A stretch of 64,000 nucleotides of DNA from Melioribacter roseus. GTDB taxonomy: Bacteria > Bacteroidota > Ignavibacteria > Ignavibacteriales > Melioribacteraceae. Position 1 is the first letter of the stretch, and every line of letters begins with the position of its first letter. The notes under the pieces are model-generated. The model did no database searches and was not told the DNA's origin. It was given only the letters and a program-made list of their open reading frames with translations. Position numbers and translations under genes: made by a program. Below are positions 34,281-44,638 of the stretch, piece by piece. The stretch lies in contig DYHH01000008.1 in assembly GCA_020724265.1 (NCBI GenBank), forward strand, positions 62,001 to 126,000. Direction: 5' to 3'.

Positions 34281-35651
34281 TTATTTAATCTTTGCAAATT
34301 CATAAAAGAAATATGCTGATGCTAGAATACCTCTTTTAAAGTTATCTACGCTAAAATGTTCGTTAGGAGAATGAATATTATCAGTATCTAAACCTAATCC
34401 CATTAGAATAGTGGGGGCTTTGAGTTGTTTAGCGAATTCCACTACAATCGGAATTGATCCACCTTCTCTAGAAAAGACAGTTTCTTTTCCGAATGCTTTA
34501 GAAGAAGCCTTAGCCGCTGCTTTTACTGCCGGATGCTCAAGAGAAATAACAATCGGTAAACCGCCGTGTAAAGCGTTCACATTTACTTTAACACTTTTCG
34601 GTGCAATTTGTTTAAAATACTTTGTAAATAATTTTGCAATCGTTTTAGGATCTTGATTCGGAACGAGTCTCATACTGATCTTTGCATAAGCTTTTGAAGG
34701 AAGAACAGTTTTTGCACCTTCTTCGATATAACCGCCCCAAATCCCGTTACAATCCAAAGTTGGTCTACCCGATAATCTTTCCAATGTACTAAATCCTTTT
34801 TCGCCTGCCAATTCTTTTACACCGAGTTCCTTTGCAAACTTTGCATCGGAGAATTTTAATTTTTTGTAATTAGCTCTTTCTTGCGGCGTTAATTTTTGAA
34901 CATCTTTATAAAAATCGGTTATAGTAATCTTACCGTTTTTATCAGTTAATTTTGAAATCATATCTGCGAGAACGTTGATAGGATTTGCAACTGCTCCTCC
35001 GAAAGAACCCGAGTGAAGATCACGGTTAGGACCAATCACTTCAACTTCCATGAAACATAAACCTCGTAAACCATAATTTATGGTCGGAACTCCCGGTTGA
35101 TATATAGATGTATCGGAAATCATAACTGCGTCGCAACTTAAGAGCGACTGATTCCTTTTCAAAAATTTAGAAAGATTAGGGCTGCCGATTTCTTCTTCAC
35201 CTTCAATAAGATATTTAATATTAACAGGTAAATTTGTGTTTGTTTTCTTAAAAGCTTCTACACTTTTTATATGAACAAAATTCTGTCCTTTGTTATCATT
35301 TGCACCGCGCGCCCAAATTTTACCATTTTTAATTACCGGTTCGAACGGGGGACTCTTCCAAAGATTCAGAGGATCAACCGGCTGTACGTCATAATGACCA
35401 TAGATTAATACTGTGGGTAATTTTTTATCATGTATCAACTCACCAAAAACAAGAGGATGACCGGCAGTAGGAATAATTTTTACTTTCTTCATACCGGCAG
35501 ATTTAAGTTGAGAAGCAACGTAATCGGCACATTTTTTCATGTCTTTTTTATGTTTAACCGAAGTACTAACACTTGGAATTCTTAAATAATCTTTAAGTTG
35601 CTCAAGATAATTATCTGAATTGGATTTAATATAATTAATAACTTTTTCCAC
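34281..35651 (-). CDS. M20 family dipeptidase
   Basis: A 456-residue zinc metallopeptidase of the M20/ArgE/DapE superfamily, similar to CNDP-type dipeptidases. Metal ligands are visible in ILIYGHYDVQPVDP (His, Asp), ARGANDNKGQN (bridging Asp), the general base and ligand Glu pair in EGEEEIGSPNL, the Asp in VMISDTSIY, and the late His near NIHSPNEHFS. The lid/dimerisation domain lies at about 200-320. No signal peptide, so cytoplasmic. It is the first gene of a minus-strand run, divergent from lptF. Confidence 0.9.
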   Translation of the reverse strand: MEKVINYIKSNSDNYLEQLKDYLRIPSVSTSVKHKKDMKKCADYVASQLKSAGMKKVKIIPTAGHPLVFGELIHDKKLPTVLIYGHYDVQPVDPLNLWKSPPFEPVIKNGKIWARGANDNKGQNFVHIKSVEAFKKTNTNLPVNIKYLIEGEEEIGSPNLSKFLKRNQSLLSCDAVMISDTSIYQPGVPTINYGLRGLCFMEVEVIGPNRDLHSGSFGGAVANPINVLADMISKLTDKNGKITITDFYKDVQKLTPQERANYKKLKFSDAKFAKELGVKELAGEKGFSTLERLSGRPTLDCNGIWGGYIEEGAKTVLPSKAYAKISMRLVPNQDPKTIAKLFTKYFKQIAPKSVKVNVNALHGGLPIVISLEHPAVKAAAKASSKAFGKETVFSREGGSIPIVVEFAKQLKAPTILMGLGLDTDNIHSPNEHFSVDNFKRGILASAYFFYEFAKIK

Positions 35652-35848
35652 GATTTCTCCTTATCAACTCTTCAATAAATGATTATATTTTGCCCTTTCA
35701 ACCGAGGGATTTTATACTACTAAAAAATCTTGAAATTGTTTTCTAATTTACATTTATAATGCTATCCTTTCAAGGTAACTTTGCATATAATAAAAATTTA
35801 TTAAGAATGCTTAATGTTTTGTAAATTTGTTCGTATGGTAAATAGAAG

Positions 35849-37225
35849 ATGTTAATTGATAAATACATATTGAAAAATCATGCTTTGCCGTTTTTATTCT
35901 CAAGTTTTGTCTTGATGGCTGTATTGCTTTTACAATTCCTGATGAAATTTGCGGACAGGTTAGTTGGTAAAGGTTTGGATATAATAATTATTATAAAGCT
36001 AATTGCATTTAATTTAGCTTGGATGGTAGTATTAGTTGTGCCGATGGCTGTTTTAATAGCAACCTTAATGGCGTTCGGTAATTTAGCTCAGAATAATGAA
36101 GTCGCTGTCCTTAAAGCATCCGGTGTTAGTCTTTATAGAATGATGCTTGCACCCATGATAGCAACAATATTAGTGGGAGTGTTGCTAATTCAATTTAATA
36201 ACTATGTATACCCGGAAGCAAATCATGCAGCTAAAATATTAATGCAGGATATTTCCAGGAAAAAGCCCACCCTTTCGTTAGTACCGGGAGTATTTTCACA
36301 TGAAGTTCCAAATTATTCGATACTTGCAAGAGAAATAGAACGCGAATCAAATAAATTAAAAAACCTTACCATCTATGATAGGTCTACCCCAACCAAAACC
36401 AATATTGTTACTGCAAAAGAGGGTGTAATTTATTTTTCAAAAGATCAGAAGAAATTAATTCTTGATCTTAAAGATGGTGAGATACACGAATCACAAATTG
36501 CAAATCGTGCCGAGTACAGAATTTTAAAATTTGAAAAACATAAAATTTCTTTGCCGGGAGATGATTTCACATTTCAGCAAACAGGTCCCGGTGCACCCAG
36601 AGGAGATCGTGAACTTGGTGCACAGGCATTACTTGCCCTTGCCGATAGTGCCAGTGCATTTAGAAAAGAATACTTACTGGATTATTCACAGAAAATTCAC
36701 GACACTTTTGTATCCGATAGCATAGCTCTCAAACAATTCTACGATGCTCGAATTTTAAAACCATCCGTAAACTTAGCAAAAGTAGAAAACGTAATCAGAA
36801 ATTCTGAAAACAATATTAAAGCAAGTGTTTACAGAATTGAAGCCAACCTGAAAAGTATTAATCGATTTTGGGTAGAGATTCACAAAAAATATTCTCTTCC
36901 CTTTGCTTGTATTGTTTTCCTATTAATCGGAGCTCCGTTTGGTACGATGGTTCGTAAAGGCGGCTTTGGAATGGCTGCGGGTGTTTCTCTTTTCTTTTTT
37001 CTTATTTATTGGGCATTTTTAATTGGCGGAGAAAAATTAGCCGATAGAGGTTTCTTTTCACCGTTTTGGGGAATGTGGAGCGGTAATATTGTCTTTGGAA
37101 TTTTTGGAATTTACTTAACAATTAAAGCCGCAAAAGAAAGAGTAACTCTTAATTTCGAATTCTTTAATAAATTTCTTCCTAAACAAATGCGTTCTATTAA
37201 AACAGGCGATGATCAGAAAAATTGA
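35849..37225 (+). CDS. lptF: LptF/LptG family permease, first subunit (LptF-like)
   Basis: A 458-residue YjgP/YjgQ-family membrane protein. Three N-terminal transmembrane helices (LIDKYILKNHALPFLFSSFV onward, about 15-120), a large periplasmic beta-jellyroll (about 130-330) and three C-terminal helices are visible. The family forms the inner membrane part of the LPS transport ABC complex with LptB. TAAATTTG (35822-35829) upstream matches the -7 TAnnTTTG box. Its end overlaps the next permease by 17 bases. The periplasmic domain is somewhat longer than in E. coli. Confidence 0.88.
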   Translation: MLIDKYILKNHALPFLFSSFVLMAVLLLQFLMKFADRLVGKGLDIIIIIKLIAFNLAWMVVLVVPMAVLIATLMAFGNLAQNNEVAVLKASGVSLYRMMLAPMIATILVGVLLIQFNNYVYPEANHAAKILMQDISRKKPTLSLVPGVFSHEVPNYSILAREIERESNKLKNLTIYDRSTPTKTNIVTAKEGVIYFSKDQKKLILDLKDGEIHESQIANRAEYRILKFEKHKISLPGDDFTFQQTGPGAPRGDRELGAQALLALADSASAFRKEYLLDYSQKIHDTFVSDSIALKQFYDARILKPSVNLAKVENVIRNSENNIKASVYRIEANLKSINRFWVEIHKKYSLPFACIVFLLIGAPFGTMVRKGGFGMAAGVSLFFFLIYWAFLIGGEKLADRGFFSPFWGMWSGNIVFGIFGIYLTIKAAKERVTLNFEFFNKFLPKQMRSIKTGDDQKN

Positions 37226-38294
37226 TATATATATAGTAAAACAATTCTTGCAGACTATTCTTTTCGGACTGTTAGCTTTCCTAATTATTTTCTTAATAAT
37301 CGATATGATGGAAAACCTTGATGATTTTATCGATCAAAATGTAGCCGGTGTTTTAGTCGTACAGTATTATATTGTGTTTATTCCCGAAATCCTGAGATTG
37401 ATGCTGCCAATTGCAGTATTATTATCTGCACTATTTACTGTAGGTAAAATGGAAACCGCTAATGAGTTAACTGCAATTAAAGCAAGCGGAGTAAGTATAT
37501 ACAGATTTATGATACCTTTTATTATTACTGCACTTGGTATCAGCTTATTATCTATTTACTTTGGCGGATATATAGTGCCAATGGCAAATAAGCACAAAGT
37601 TTTTATTGAACAGAAACACATGAAGAAAGATTTGATCACTGTCGGGAATAATATATTTTTTTCCGACAGCGAAGAAAGAATAGTTACAATTTCTTTTTAC
37701 GATGTTACAATTAATGAAGCGAACAGAATAAGTATTCAGGAATTCAGTGATACTAATCTAACAAAGATGATTGAAAGATTTGATGCAAATAAAATGAGAT
37801 ATGATTCGACTAATTCTGCATGGATATTATTAAACGGAATACACAGGCAATTTCAAGATTCAACAGAGAGTGCCGAATACTTCGAAGCAAAATCATTGAA
37901 TTATCTGAATTTTCATCCGAAAGATGTTATTATGAAACAACGCAAAGCACAGGAAATGACGTTGGATGAACTAGATGAATTTGCTCAAAATTTACTTAGA
38001 GCCGGGAACGACCCTACAAGAACATTAATTGAATATCATTCCAGGATTGCTTTTGCATTTACAAGTTTTGTTGTTGTTCTTTTCGGTCTTCCGTTTTCGG
38101 TCAATAAAAGAAGAGGCGGAGTAGCTATTCAATTCGGAGTCAGTATTTTAATAACTTTTGTCTATTTAGTTTTATTGAAAATGATAGAAGCTTTTGGCAA
38201 GAATGGTGTTTTAGATCCCGTTTTAACAGCATGGTTTGCCAATATTCTCTTTTTTGTTGCAGCTATATATTATATTCTAAAAGCCAACAAGTAA
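37209..38294 (+). CDS. lptG: LptF/LptG family permease, second subunit (LptG-like)
   Basis: A 361-residue partner of the preceding permease. It opens with RKIDIYIVKQFLQTILFGLLA, has helices at about 15-110 and a conserved cytosolic loop GKMETANELTAIKASGVS contacting LptB. A periplasmic domain and a last set of three helices (VLFGLPFSVNKRRGGVAIQF) complete it. Length fits LptG. LptF and LptG together extract LPS from the inner membrane. The stop is immediately adjacent to the convergent cyclase stop, with no terminator visible between. Confidence 0.88.
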   Translation: MIRKIDIYIVKQFLQTILFGLLAFLIIFLIIDMMENLDDFIDQNVAGVLVVQYYIVFIPEILRLMLPIAVLLSALFTVGKMETANELTAIKASGVSIYRFMIPFIITALGISLLSIYFGGYIVPMANKHKVFIEQKHMKKDLITVGNNIFFSDSEERIVTISFYDVTINEANRISIQEFSDTNLTKMIERFDANKMRYDSTNSAWILLNGIHRQFQDSTESAEYFEAKSLNYLNFHPKDVIMKQRKAQEMTLDELDEFAQNLLRAGNDPTRTLIEYHSRIAFAFTSFVVVLFGLPFSVNKRRGGVAIQFGVSILITFVYLVLLKMIEAFGKNGVLDPVLTAWFANILFFVAAIYYILKANK

Positions 38295-40496
38295 TTACTT
38301 TTCGGTTATATTATAAATTCCATCCCAATCAGCCGGCACATTTTTAATAAGTTCATTACATCTCTTCAGATATAACTCAGATACTGCGTCATTATTTAGC
38401 TTAAATTGAGATTCAAAATAAAGAATAGCTTTTTCGAAATTCCCTTTTTGATACTCGAGTAAACCTTGATCAAAATTTTCAAAATCCCAGTCAATATTTG
38501 ATTGAACATCGGAAAGAAGTTCGTATACATCGGTCGCTTTCGATTTCCCTTTTACTCTTATTGTATCAAGTTTTCTTGTTACAAAATAATCTTTGATAAT
38601 TTTATAGGTTACCTCACTTAAAATAATTGATGTGCCGTAAATTTTATTTACACCTTCTAACCGGGATGCTAAATTAACATTGTCACCCATTACAGTATAA
38701 TCGAATCTTTTCTGCCCGCCGATATTCCCTACAACAACTTCACCCGTATTAATCCCAATTCTCATTTTAGTCGATGCTTCACCTTGATTCCACCTTTTGT
38801 TAAGCAACTCAAGTCTTTCTTTCATATCAAGTGCGGATCTACAGGCAAGGATTGCATGATCTTCAAATTCTACCGGTGCACCCCAAAATGCCATTACAGA
38901 ATCGCCAAGATATTTATCTAAAGTTCCGTTAAATGTTAGTACCGATTCAGTCATTTCATCTAAAAATTCATTAATAAATGAAACTACTTCTTCTGCGGTT
39001 TTCCCTTCAGAAAATGAAGTAAAGCCCGCTATATCCGAAAATAAAACCGTTAAATTTTTCTTCTCTCCGCCCAACCTCAACTTATCCGGGTTAGCGATCA
39101 ATTCGTTTACCAAATTACCAGATACATATTGGCTGAACATATTTTTCATCATTGTGCTCTGCTGTCTTTCTACAAAGAATTCATATACCGTGCTTCCGAC
39201 ATATCCGAATATTATTGCGAGCATTGGATCAATAACTGGAAGAATCAAGTTATCAGATTCAAAAAAATGTACTGATAATCTGAAGATGATAAAAAGCGTT
39301 AATAGAATTGAAATTACTATAGTTAATTCAATCAAAAATGCTTTTTTGGATTTAATCCTTTTTATAAAAGATGTTATAAAAAACAACACAAGAGTCAAGA
39401 CAATAACGATAATAATTTCATGACTTCTTGATAAGGAATAAAGAAAATTTTGCTCTAAGAAATTTTGAATTGCATTAGCATGATATTCAACACCGTAAAG
39501 CAGATTATCGCCTTTGCGTTGACCCGGCGAAAATGAGACGGGTATAATATCTTTATCTTCCGGCATAGTAGAGCCGATCAATACTATTTTATCTTTGAAT
39601 AAGCCGGAATATTTCAAACCGTAATCCGGGTTATCCCAGGTATTAATTTCTGTTTCAAAATCAATCTCATCAACGGTTAAAAATTCCGAATCATCGAGCA
39701 CATCAATAAACTTAACACGCGGAAATTTTCCGTCTGCTCCGTAATAATTGACTAAAACCGTTGACTCTTCATATTCGGGAAGAAAAGTATTGTTATATAA
39801 AAAATGACCGTCTGATTTTACTGCTGTGTAGAAAGATTCATTCCCAAAATATTTATTAAGAACCGCGTAGGCAAAGGAGGGTATCTTTTTATTTTTTACT
39901 GCCGAATAAATATACGGAACATATCTTCGATAAACCCCGTCATTGTCCGAAACCGCTTGTACAATTCCGATAGAACTGTCAACACCGAAAAATATATTTG
40001 AAAAATTATCTTCGATACTTCTAATAATAGATCTATCACCTCTTCCTTCGAAAGCTGCTTCTGCATCAATATCAATTTTGCCGGCAACTACAACATTACG
40101 GTATTTTGAAATTGCTTCCTTTAGTTCACGGTCATTCTCTTCGGAAAATTTATCGGGGTTCGACATTATTAAATCAATTCCGATTGCCTTTACACCTGCT
40201 TTATTTAGATTTTCAATTATCTTCGCGAAGTATTTTCTAGGCCAAGGCCATGAATTATAAGGAGATGGAATTTGATCGTATGCCTCTTGCGTTATTTCGA
40301 GAATTATTACTTTTGCCGAATCTTTAAAATCGATTTCACCTCTTTCTTCAAATCTAAAATCGATTAATTTGTGTTCTAACTCCTTTAGAGGAGCAATAGG
40401 AATTACAAAATCTTGCGTAATAACTAATGCAAAAAAAGTTGTGATAAGAGCTGCCCATAATCTATTACGGGCAGCTTTTAATTGGATAGGTTTCAT
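38295..40496 (-). CDS. CHASE2-domain membrane adenylate cyclase
   Basis: A 733-residue class III cyclase. Order: one N-terminal helix, periplasmic CHASE2 sensor (about 35-335, with SWPWPRKYFAKIIENLNKAG and GVKAIGIDLIM), a cluster of three helices (about 358-440), then the cyclase domain (about 470-650). Catalytic residues are complete: metal Asp in FSDIAGFT and KYLGDSVMAFWG, with the adenine-selective Lys, and the transition-state region VMGDNVNLASRLEG. It should make cAMP, although guanylate specificity is not excluded. It closes with a TPR-like tail. It is the last gene of an operon with FecR and barrel proteins. The CHASE2 ligand is unknown. Confidence 0.9.
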   Translation of the reverse strand: MKPIQLKAARNRLWAALITTFFALVITQDFVIPIAPLKELEHKLIDFRFEERGEIDFKDSAKVIILEITQEAYDQIPSPYNSWPWPRKYFAKIIENLNKAGVKAIGIDLIMSNPDKFSEENDRELKEAISKYRNVVVAGKIDIDAEAAFEGRGDRSIIRSIEDNFSNIFFGVDSSIGIVQAVSDNDGVYRRYVPYIYSAVKNKKIPSFAYAVLNKYFGNESFYTAVKSDGHFLYNNTFLPEYEESTVLVNYYGADGKFPRVKFIDVLDDSEFLTVDEIDFETEINTWDNPDYGLKYSGLFKDKIVLIGSTMPEDKDIIPVSFSPGQRKGDNLLYGVEYHANAIQNFLEQNFLYSLSRSHEIIIVIVLTLVLFFITSFIKRIKSKKAFLIELTIVISILLTLFIIFRLSVHFFESDNLILPVIDPMLAIIFGYVGSTVYEFFVERQQSTMMKNMFSQYVSGNLVNELIANPDKLRLGGEKKNLTVLFSDIAGFTSFSEGKTAEEVVSFINEFLDEMTESVLTFNGTLDKYLGDSVMAFWGAPVEFEDHAILACRSALDMKERLELLNKRWNQGEASTKMRIGINTGEVVVGNIGGQKRFDYTVMGDNVNLASRLEGVNKIYGTSIILSEVTYKIIKDYFVTRKLDTIRVKGKSKATDVYELLSDVQSNIDWDFENFDQGLLEYQKGNFEKAILYFESQFKLNNDAVSELYLKRCNELIKNVPADWDGIYNITEK

Positions 40497-40500
40497 TTTA

Positions 40501-42897
40501 TTACAAACTATAACGTGTAATTAAACCAATTATCGAGTTTGTACTAACATCGGGAATTCTATATAATCTAAGCTGAAGTGATAATGAAAAATTATCAATA
40601 ACTTTGTAGTTAGCAACTAAATCAAGAGCCTGCCTTTCGAAGTCACCGAAACTAGGACTAACTGTTGCGGTTAGATCAAGTTTATTTTCAAGCAACAATA
40701 AACCAACACCAAAGTATACGGTAGAATATTCGTAAGGAAGTGCAGCGGATTCGCTTGTATAATAAGTTACACCGGAATGAGTTGTAAAATAATTATTCCA
40801 TTCACTTCTTAAATTAAAAGAGAATGAGAAGTTACTTGTATTATTCTGTCTAAGTGAATTATCATCCCGCTTTGAAGTTGATAAATACAAATTAGCTTTA
40901 TGCGGAATTTCCCATATAAAATTGTGAGAGATTTGGGCATAAAATTTATTTGTTCCATCATCAATTGCGGAAAAAAGATAAGTTGAATCCGTTATGCTCA
41001 AGTCATTTGAATTATCATACCTTGCAAAGCCTAAAGTAAAATTCGGTATACCTTCTCCTGGATAGATGGATATTGAAGAATTAATTGTTTGGAAAGTAGT
41101 CGTAGCATTTTTTGTTTCTTGTAAATTATCCTGTAATCTTTCATAGCCAAGAGATAGAAATACTTTGTTATTAAGCATTCGTATCCTATCAACAATGTTA
41201 AACCCGGCAACATCCGTTCTTAGAAAAGATTGACCGAAAGAAGTGTAATCATTACCCCTGTATATGTATTTAGCGCGTATATTATTGTTGAAATAATTTA
41301 GTCCCAATGAAGCTTCAGCTGCAAGCGAAGAGAGTTCTTCCGGATTCCAAGGACCGAAAAATTGGTTAATATCCATAAACTTTCCGAAGATTGACTTAAA
41401 GTTTTTCACAATATCAGGATCGATGTCAATTGGACCGTTACCTCCAAATACCGTATCGATTTGCGCATCGGAAAGTGTACCGGTAGAGATGTCCGAATTT
41501 TGGAAACTCATTGCAGCTTCACCTTTTATCTCGATTCTGCTATTATCAAATCTTAATCGTAAGTCAGTTCCAAGAACAAGATTTTCTTTCGGTTTCTTAC
41601 CGAATTCGATTGAGCTTTTATCATCACCGCTTTTCAAAAGAGTTAGACCGAATTGGAAAGTTTCTCCGGCGTTAAAAGAAGGACGAATTGCCAGAAGATT
41701 TCGCGAGTATTCACCTAACGCAACTCTACCAAAGGGCTGCCCGTATTTCGATTGATCAATTTCGATTACATCACTTTGTAATAAAGCGCTAGTACTATCA
41801 ACTGGATATGTCTGTAAAAGAGATCCTTCAATTTCTCTTGTGATTTCACCGTAGCTAGCTTGCAAGCTGAAAAACCCGAGATAAATACCGGCGTCAAACC
41901 CGCGAACTCTTTTTCCACTTAAGATCAATTCAGGGTAAGTCGGATAACTATCACCGAATGAAAGGTCAAACCAATCTGTACTAATTTTTGCGGAATATCG
42001 ATTTTGCGGCTGCCTATAATTTTTTTCTTCCGATGTTGCATAAATTTTCGCATCAACTTTCAGGTCATTATAATTACCTTTAAATCTTGCATCAATGTTA
42101 TTATACCATGTACTTTCATCATTAAAATTTTCGTTTCGAGTTTCTCCTTTTAGATCAATATTATAATTAAACTGATCTTCCATTGCTAAAAGATAACTAC
42201 TGCTGACTAAAGTATAACTTCGAGTTTTTGTATTCTTAAGATTTCCGAGAGAATCATAAATCTCTATTTTTATTAATTGTTCTCTCATAGATATTTTTTC
42301 AGGATAATTAAACCCGCTGAATATTATTAAGTCTTCGGCAAATAGAGCATATTCAGTTATGTCTTCAAAACCTAAAAACAACTTTGTACTTTTGATGTGG
42401 ATATCATCTTTTGCATTAATAAACGACAGAGTAATAAGTAACTCATCTTGAGCAACTTTCTCCCCGGGAGATGGCGTTAATATTAAAACACCATCGTCAA
42501 ATTCAGTTCGTTCACTAATACTAATTCTTTCGGGAGGGGTCTGATCCGGGCTACCGAACGGATAAGTTCGTAATTCACCGTCAAGCATCGAAATTAATAA
42601 ATAATATTCAATGGAAGGGGGTACAGCAAATTCAGCGGGAATTACACCAAAAGCTGCCGAACTTCTAATTTCCATTTCTCTTCTTGTAAATTCCGTTTCA
42701 CCGAAAGTTTTAAAAGCAATAAAAACTGAATTGATTTCGGAAGCATTGAACAAATCAGCCCTAATTTCTATAGGTTGATTTGAAATTGCCTGTTTAATCT
42801 CAATTCTAGAGATAACGTCACTCGGTTGAGCAAACGTAATTAATGCAAAAGTTATGAATAAACTAAAATACCAAGGAAATGACCGCTCCTTAATCAT
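40501..42897 (-). CDS. large outer membrane beta-barrel-like protein, unknown function
   Basis: A 798-residue exported protein; the family is not recognised. The signal peptide is at residues 1-24 (FSLFITFALITFAQP). The first 240 residues are a beta-sandwich resembling Ig-like or CARDB-like units (ADLFNASEINSVFIAFKTFG, SPGEKVAQDELLITLSF). The rest alternates aromatic/polar strands (YYTSESAALPYEYSTVYFGV) and ends in LITRYSL, as for a porin-type barrel. It lies between FecR and the CHASE2 cyclase with short gaps (4 and 26 bases), so the four genes form one operon. Confidence 0.6.
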   Translation of the reverse strand: MIKERSFPWYFSLFITFALITFAQPSDVISRIEIKQAISNQPIEIRADLFNASEINSVFIAFKTFGETEFTRREMEIRSSAAFGVIPAEFAVPPSIEYYLLISMLDGELRTYPFGSPDQTPPERISISERTEFDDGVLILTPSPGEKVAQDELLITLSFINAKDDIHIKSTKLFLGFEDITEYALFAEDLIIFSGFNYPEKISMREQLIKIEIYDSLGNLKNTKTRSYTLVSSSYLLAMEDQFNYNIDLKGETRNENFNDESTWYNNIDARFKGNYNDLKVDAKIYATSEEKNYRQPQNRYSAKISTDWFDLSFGDSYPTYPELILSGKRVRGFDAGIYLGFFSLQASYGEITREIEGSLLQTYPVDSTSALLQSDVIEIDQSKYGQPFGRVALGEYSRNLLAIRPSFNAGETFQFGLTLLKSGDDKSSIEFGKKPKENLVLGTDLRLRFDNSRIEIKGEAAMSFQNSDISTGTLSDAQIDTVFGGNGPIDIDPDIVKNFKSIFGKFMDINQFFGPWNPEELSSLAAEASLGLNYFNNNIRAKYIYRGNDYTSFGQSFLRTDVAGFNIVDRIRMLNNKVFLSLGYERLQDNLQETKNATTTFQTINSSISIYPGEGIPNFTLGFARYDNSNDLSITDSTYLFSAIDDGTNKFYAQISHNFIWEIPHKANLYLSTSKRDDNSLRQNNTSNFSFSFNLRSEWNNYFTTHSGVTYYTSESAALPYEYSTVYFGVGLLLLENKLDLTATVSPSFGDFERQALDLVANYKVIDNFSLSLQLRLYRIPDVSTNSIIGLITRYSL

Positions 42898-42923
42898 TGC
42901 AGCCTCATATTAATTGTAAATTT

Positions 42924-43595
42924 TTAGTCTAAGTATTCCAGAAGAAATTCTTCGCCATTGTTTAATTTAATTCTGATTTTCTTTACGGTTTCTTTTTCCA
43001 TAGCTTGAAATTGATTTTCATACTCACTACCGGCATCTTCAATTACTAATTCACCTGAAAGATCAATTTTTGCAAACTTACCTGCACCAACAGAACCTGA
43101 AGCTTTTGTACCTATAAGACTTTCAATATCAACTATTCCTTCCTTAACAAAAATCAGCATTGATCCATCTAAAGGAACTTCAAAAAAACCTTTTGTCCCA
43201 CGTATCGAAGCTACACCCGTTGGTGTAGTAAACTTAAACTCGTCATCGCCTTGATCGGTAATTTCAAATCCTACTCTTCCTCTCTCAATAAAAGTGTTTT
43301 TGTTTAATTTGTTATCTTCTTTCGAACCATAAATAGTAACGATGGAATTTTCTCTTACTCTAATTAAAGAATTATCCAAAAATTTTAAAAGTGCAAGTGA
43401 ACGGCTACCGGTTCTAACCTCATCGCCGTCATAAACAACAGAACCAAGTTTTGCATTCCCCCAATTTTCTGTCTCAACAGCTTTATATTCAACTGTTTGA
43501 ATAATTTTTGTGAGTACCCCAACTGATGTTGGACTTAGCGCATATAAGTTGAACACTAACAAAGCCGGTAATAATAGATACTTATTCATTTTCAT
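42924..43595 (-). CDS. FecR-domain exported protein
   Basis: A 223-residue protein with signal peptide (1-20) and one FecR domain at about 45-155. Conserved strands are GSVVYDGDEVRTGSRSLALL, DNSLIRVRENSIVTI and TPTGVASIRGTKGFFEV. No membrane anchor or sigma-factor-binding N-terminus is present, and no ECF sigma gene is nearby. It is therefore the free periplasmic kind of FecR protein rather than an anti-sigma factor. FecR and CHASE2 domains are often combined in signalling proteins, and here they are split into separate genes of one operon. The function is unknown. Confidence 0.78.
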   Translation of the reverse strand: MKMNKYLLLPALLVFNLYALSPTSVGVLTKIIQTVEYKAVETENWGNAKLGSVVYDGDEVRTGSRSLALLKFLDNSLIRVRENSIVTIYGSKEDNKLNKNTFIERGRVGFEITDQGDDEFKFTTPTGVASIRGTKGFFEVPLDGSMLIFVKEGIVDIESLIGTKASGSVGAGKFAKIDLSGELVIEDAGSEYENQFQAMEKETVKKIRIKLNNGEEFLLEYLD

Positions 43596-43603
43596 TTTTC
43601 TCC

Positions 43604-44638
43604 CTAATCTTGTTCAATGTTCAAAATATTATCAGGATGTTGCCTTAGGTAGTTTAATAGATCTTGAATTTCCTGTGGAGAGAGATTAAGTCCTGTTTCC
43701 TCCCAACTAATATCAGTTATTTGAAGATTACCGCTAAGCAGTCTATCTAACAAATTACTACCCAAACCATCATAAAGAGATTGTAGTAATTGATTGATAT
43801 TTTCTGTTGTCTCTTCTTGGAAAGGATTTGCAGGATCATCAAGATAGAAGTTAACAATATTACTTTCTATCATATCGGAAGGAGTACCACCAACAAGAAG
43901 AGCTGCAACTCTAAATACAATTTCTTGACCCGGTGTCCATTCTCTTGATAAAATAGTTCTTAAATCAATACTGTTAAGTACTCCAACCGGGACATTATCA
44001 ATAACTGGTGAACCGGAATCAAGGGCATCTTCAAGAGATTGGGCTGCACTTTCTCTTACGTTTGCTTTAATTTCATAATACTGAATACCATTAAGTTCGG
44101 TCCACTCGGCATGTACGCCACCAATATTTTCAATTGAACCAGGTTGAGGAAGAATAATCGATAACGTCTGAGCAGGATTACTGAACTCATATGTTTTAGA
44201 ATCAAAAGCCAATTGCTGATCATTAGCATCCAGCAAGTAAATGTCTAAGCGGTATTCACCGCTGGGTCGCCCCCTTCTTCTGTTTTCATCGATAAGGCTG
44301 CTATTTGTTTCTCCCCTCCCTAATTGAATAGTGTTGCCTAAATCCGTATTAAAGAAAGAACGCGCTTGGAAGACCCTCGTTCTGAAAGTTAACAACCAAT
44401 CGAACCCGGAATCAGCATCCTTCTTCCAATAAATTTCACCGCGAACTTTGACTTCTCCCTGTTCGGGAGAGATTGTAACTGCGAATATCCTTGGAGCCCC
44501 GGATAAATCATTGGAGAAAATAAAAGGGGCAAAATCTCCTTCGGAAAATGAAGAGACTTGAAGATTGATTTGATAAGGTTGAGCAGAAACAAAGATTAAC
44601 TTCGCGGAAATAAAAAGAAGAAATAATATTTTTTTCAT
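43604..44638 (-). CDS. exported protein of unknown function, first gene of the FecR/CHASE2 operon
   Basis: The family is not recognised. A 344-residue exported protein with signal peptide MKKILFLLFISAKLIFVSAQ. The middle (about 55-240) is beta-rich with fibronectin-like segments (SGEYRLDIYLLDANDQQL, IQYYEIKANVRES, GQEIVFRVAALLVGG). The C-terminal 90 residues are helical and rich in Leu/Gln/Asn (IQDLLNYLRQHPDN). It precedes the FecR gene by 8 bases. It may be the periplasmic ligand-binding partner of the system; that is inference from position. Confidence 0.55.
   Translation of the reverse strand: MKKILFLLFISAKLIFVSAQPYQINLQVSSFSEGDFAPFIFSNDLSGAPRIFAVTISPEQGEVKVRGEIYWKKDADSGFDWLLTFRTRVFQARSFFNTDLGNTIQLGRGETNSSLIDENRRRGRPSGEYRLDIYLLDANDQQLAFDSKTYEFSNPAQTLSIILPQPGSIENIGGVHAEWTELNGIQYYEIKANVRESAAQSLEDALDSGSPVIDNVPVGVLNSIDLRTILSREWTPGQEIVFRVAALLVGGTPSDMIESNIVNFYLDDPANPFQEETTENINQLLQSLYDGLGSNLLDRLLSGNLQITDISWEETGLNLSPQEIQDLLNYLRQHPDNILNIEQD

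Noticed and set aside
42924-43595. FecR protein as anti-sigma factor of an ECF system
   Set aside because: No sigma factor gene nearby, no membrane anchor, and the TonB receptor is 40 kb away.
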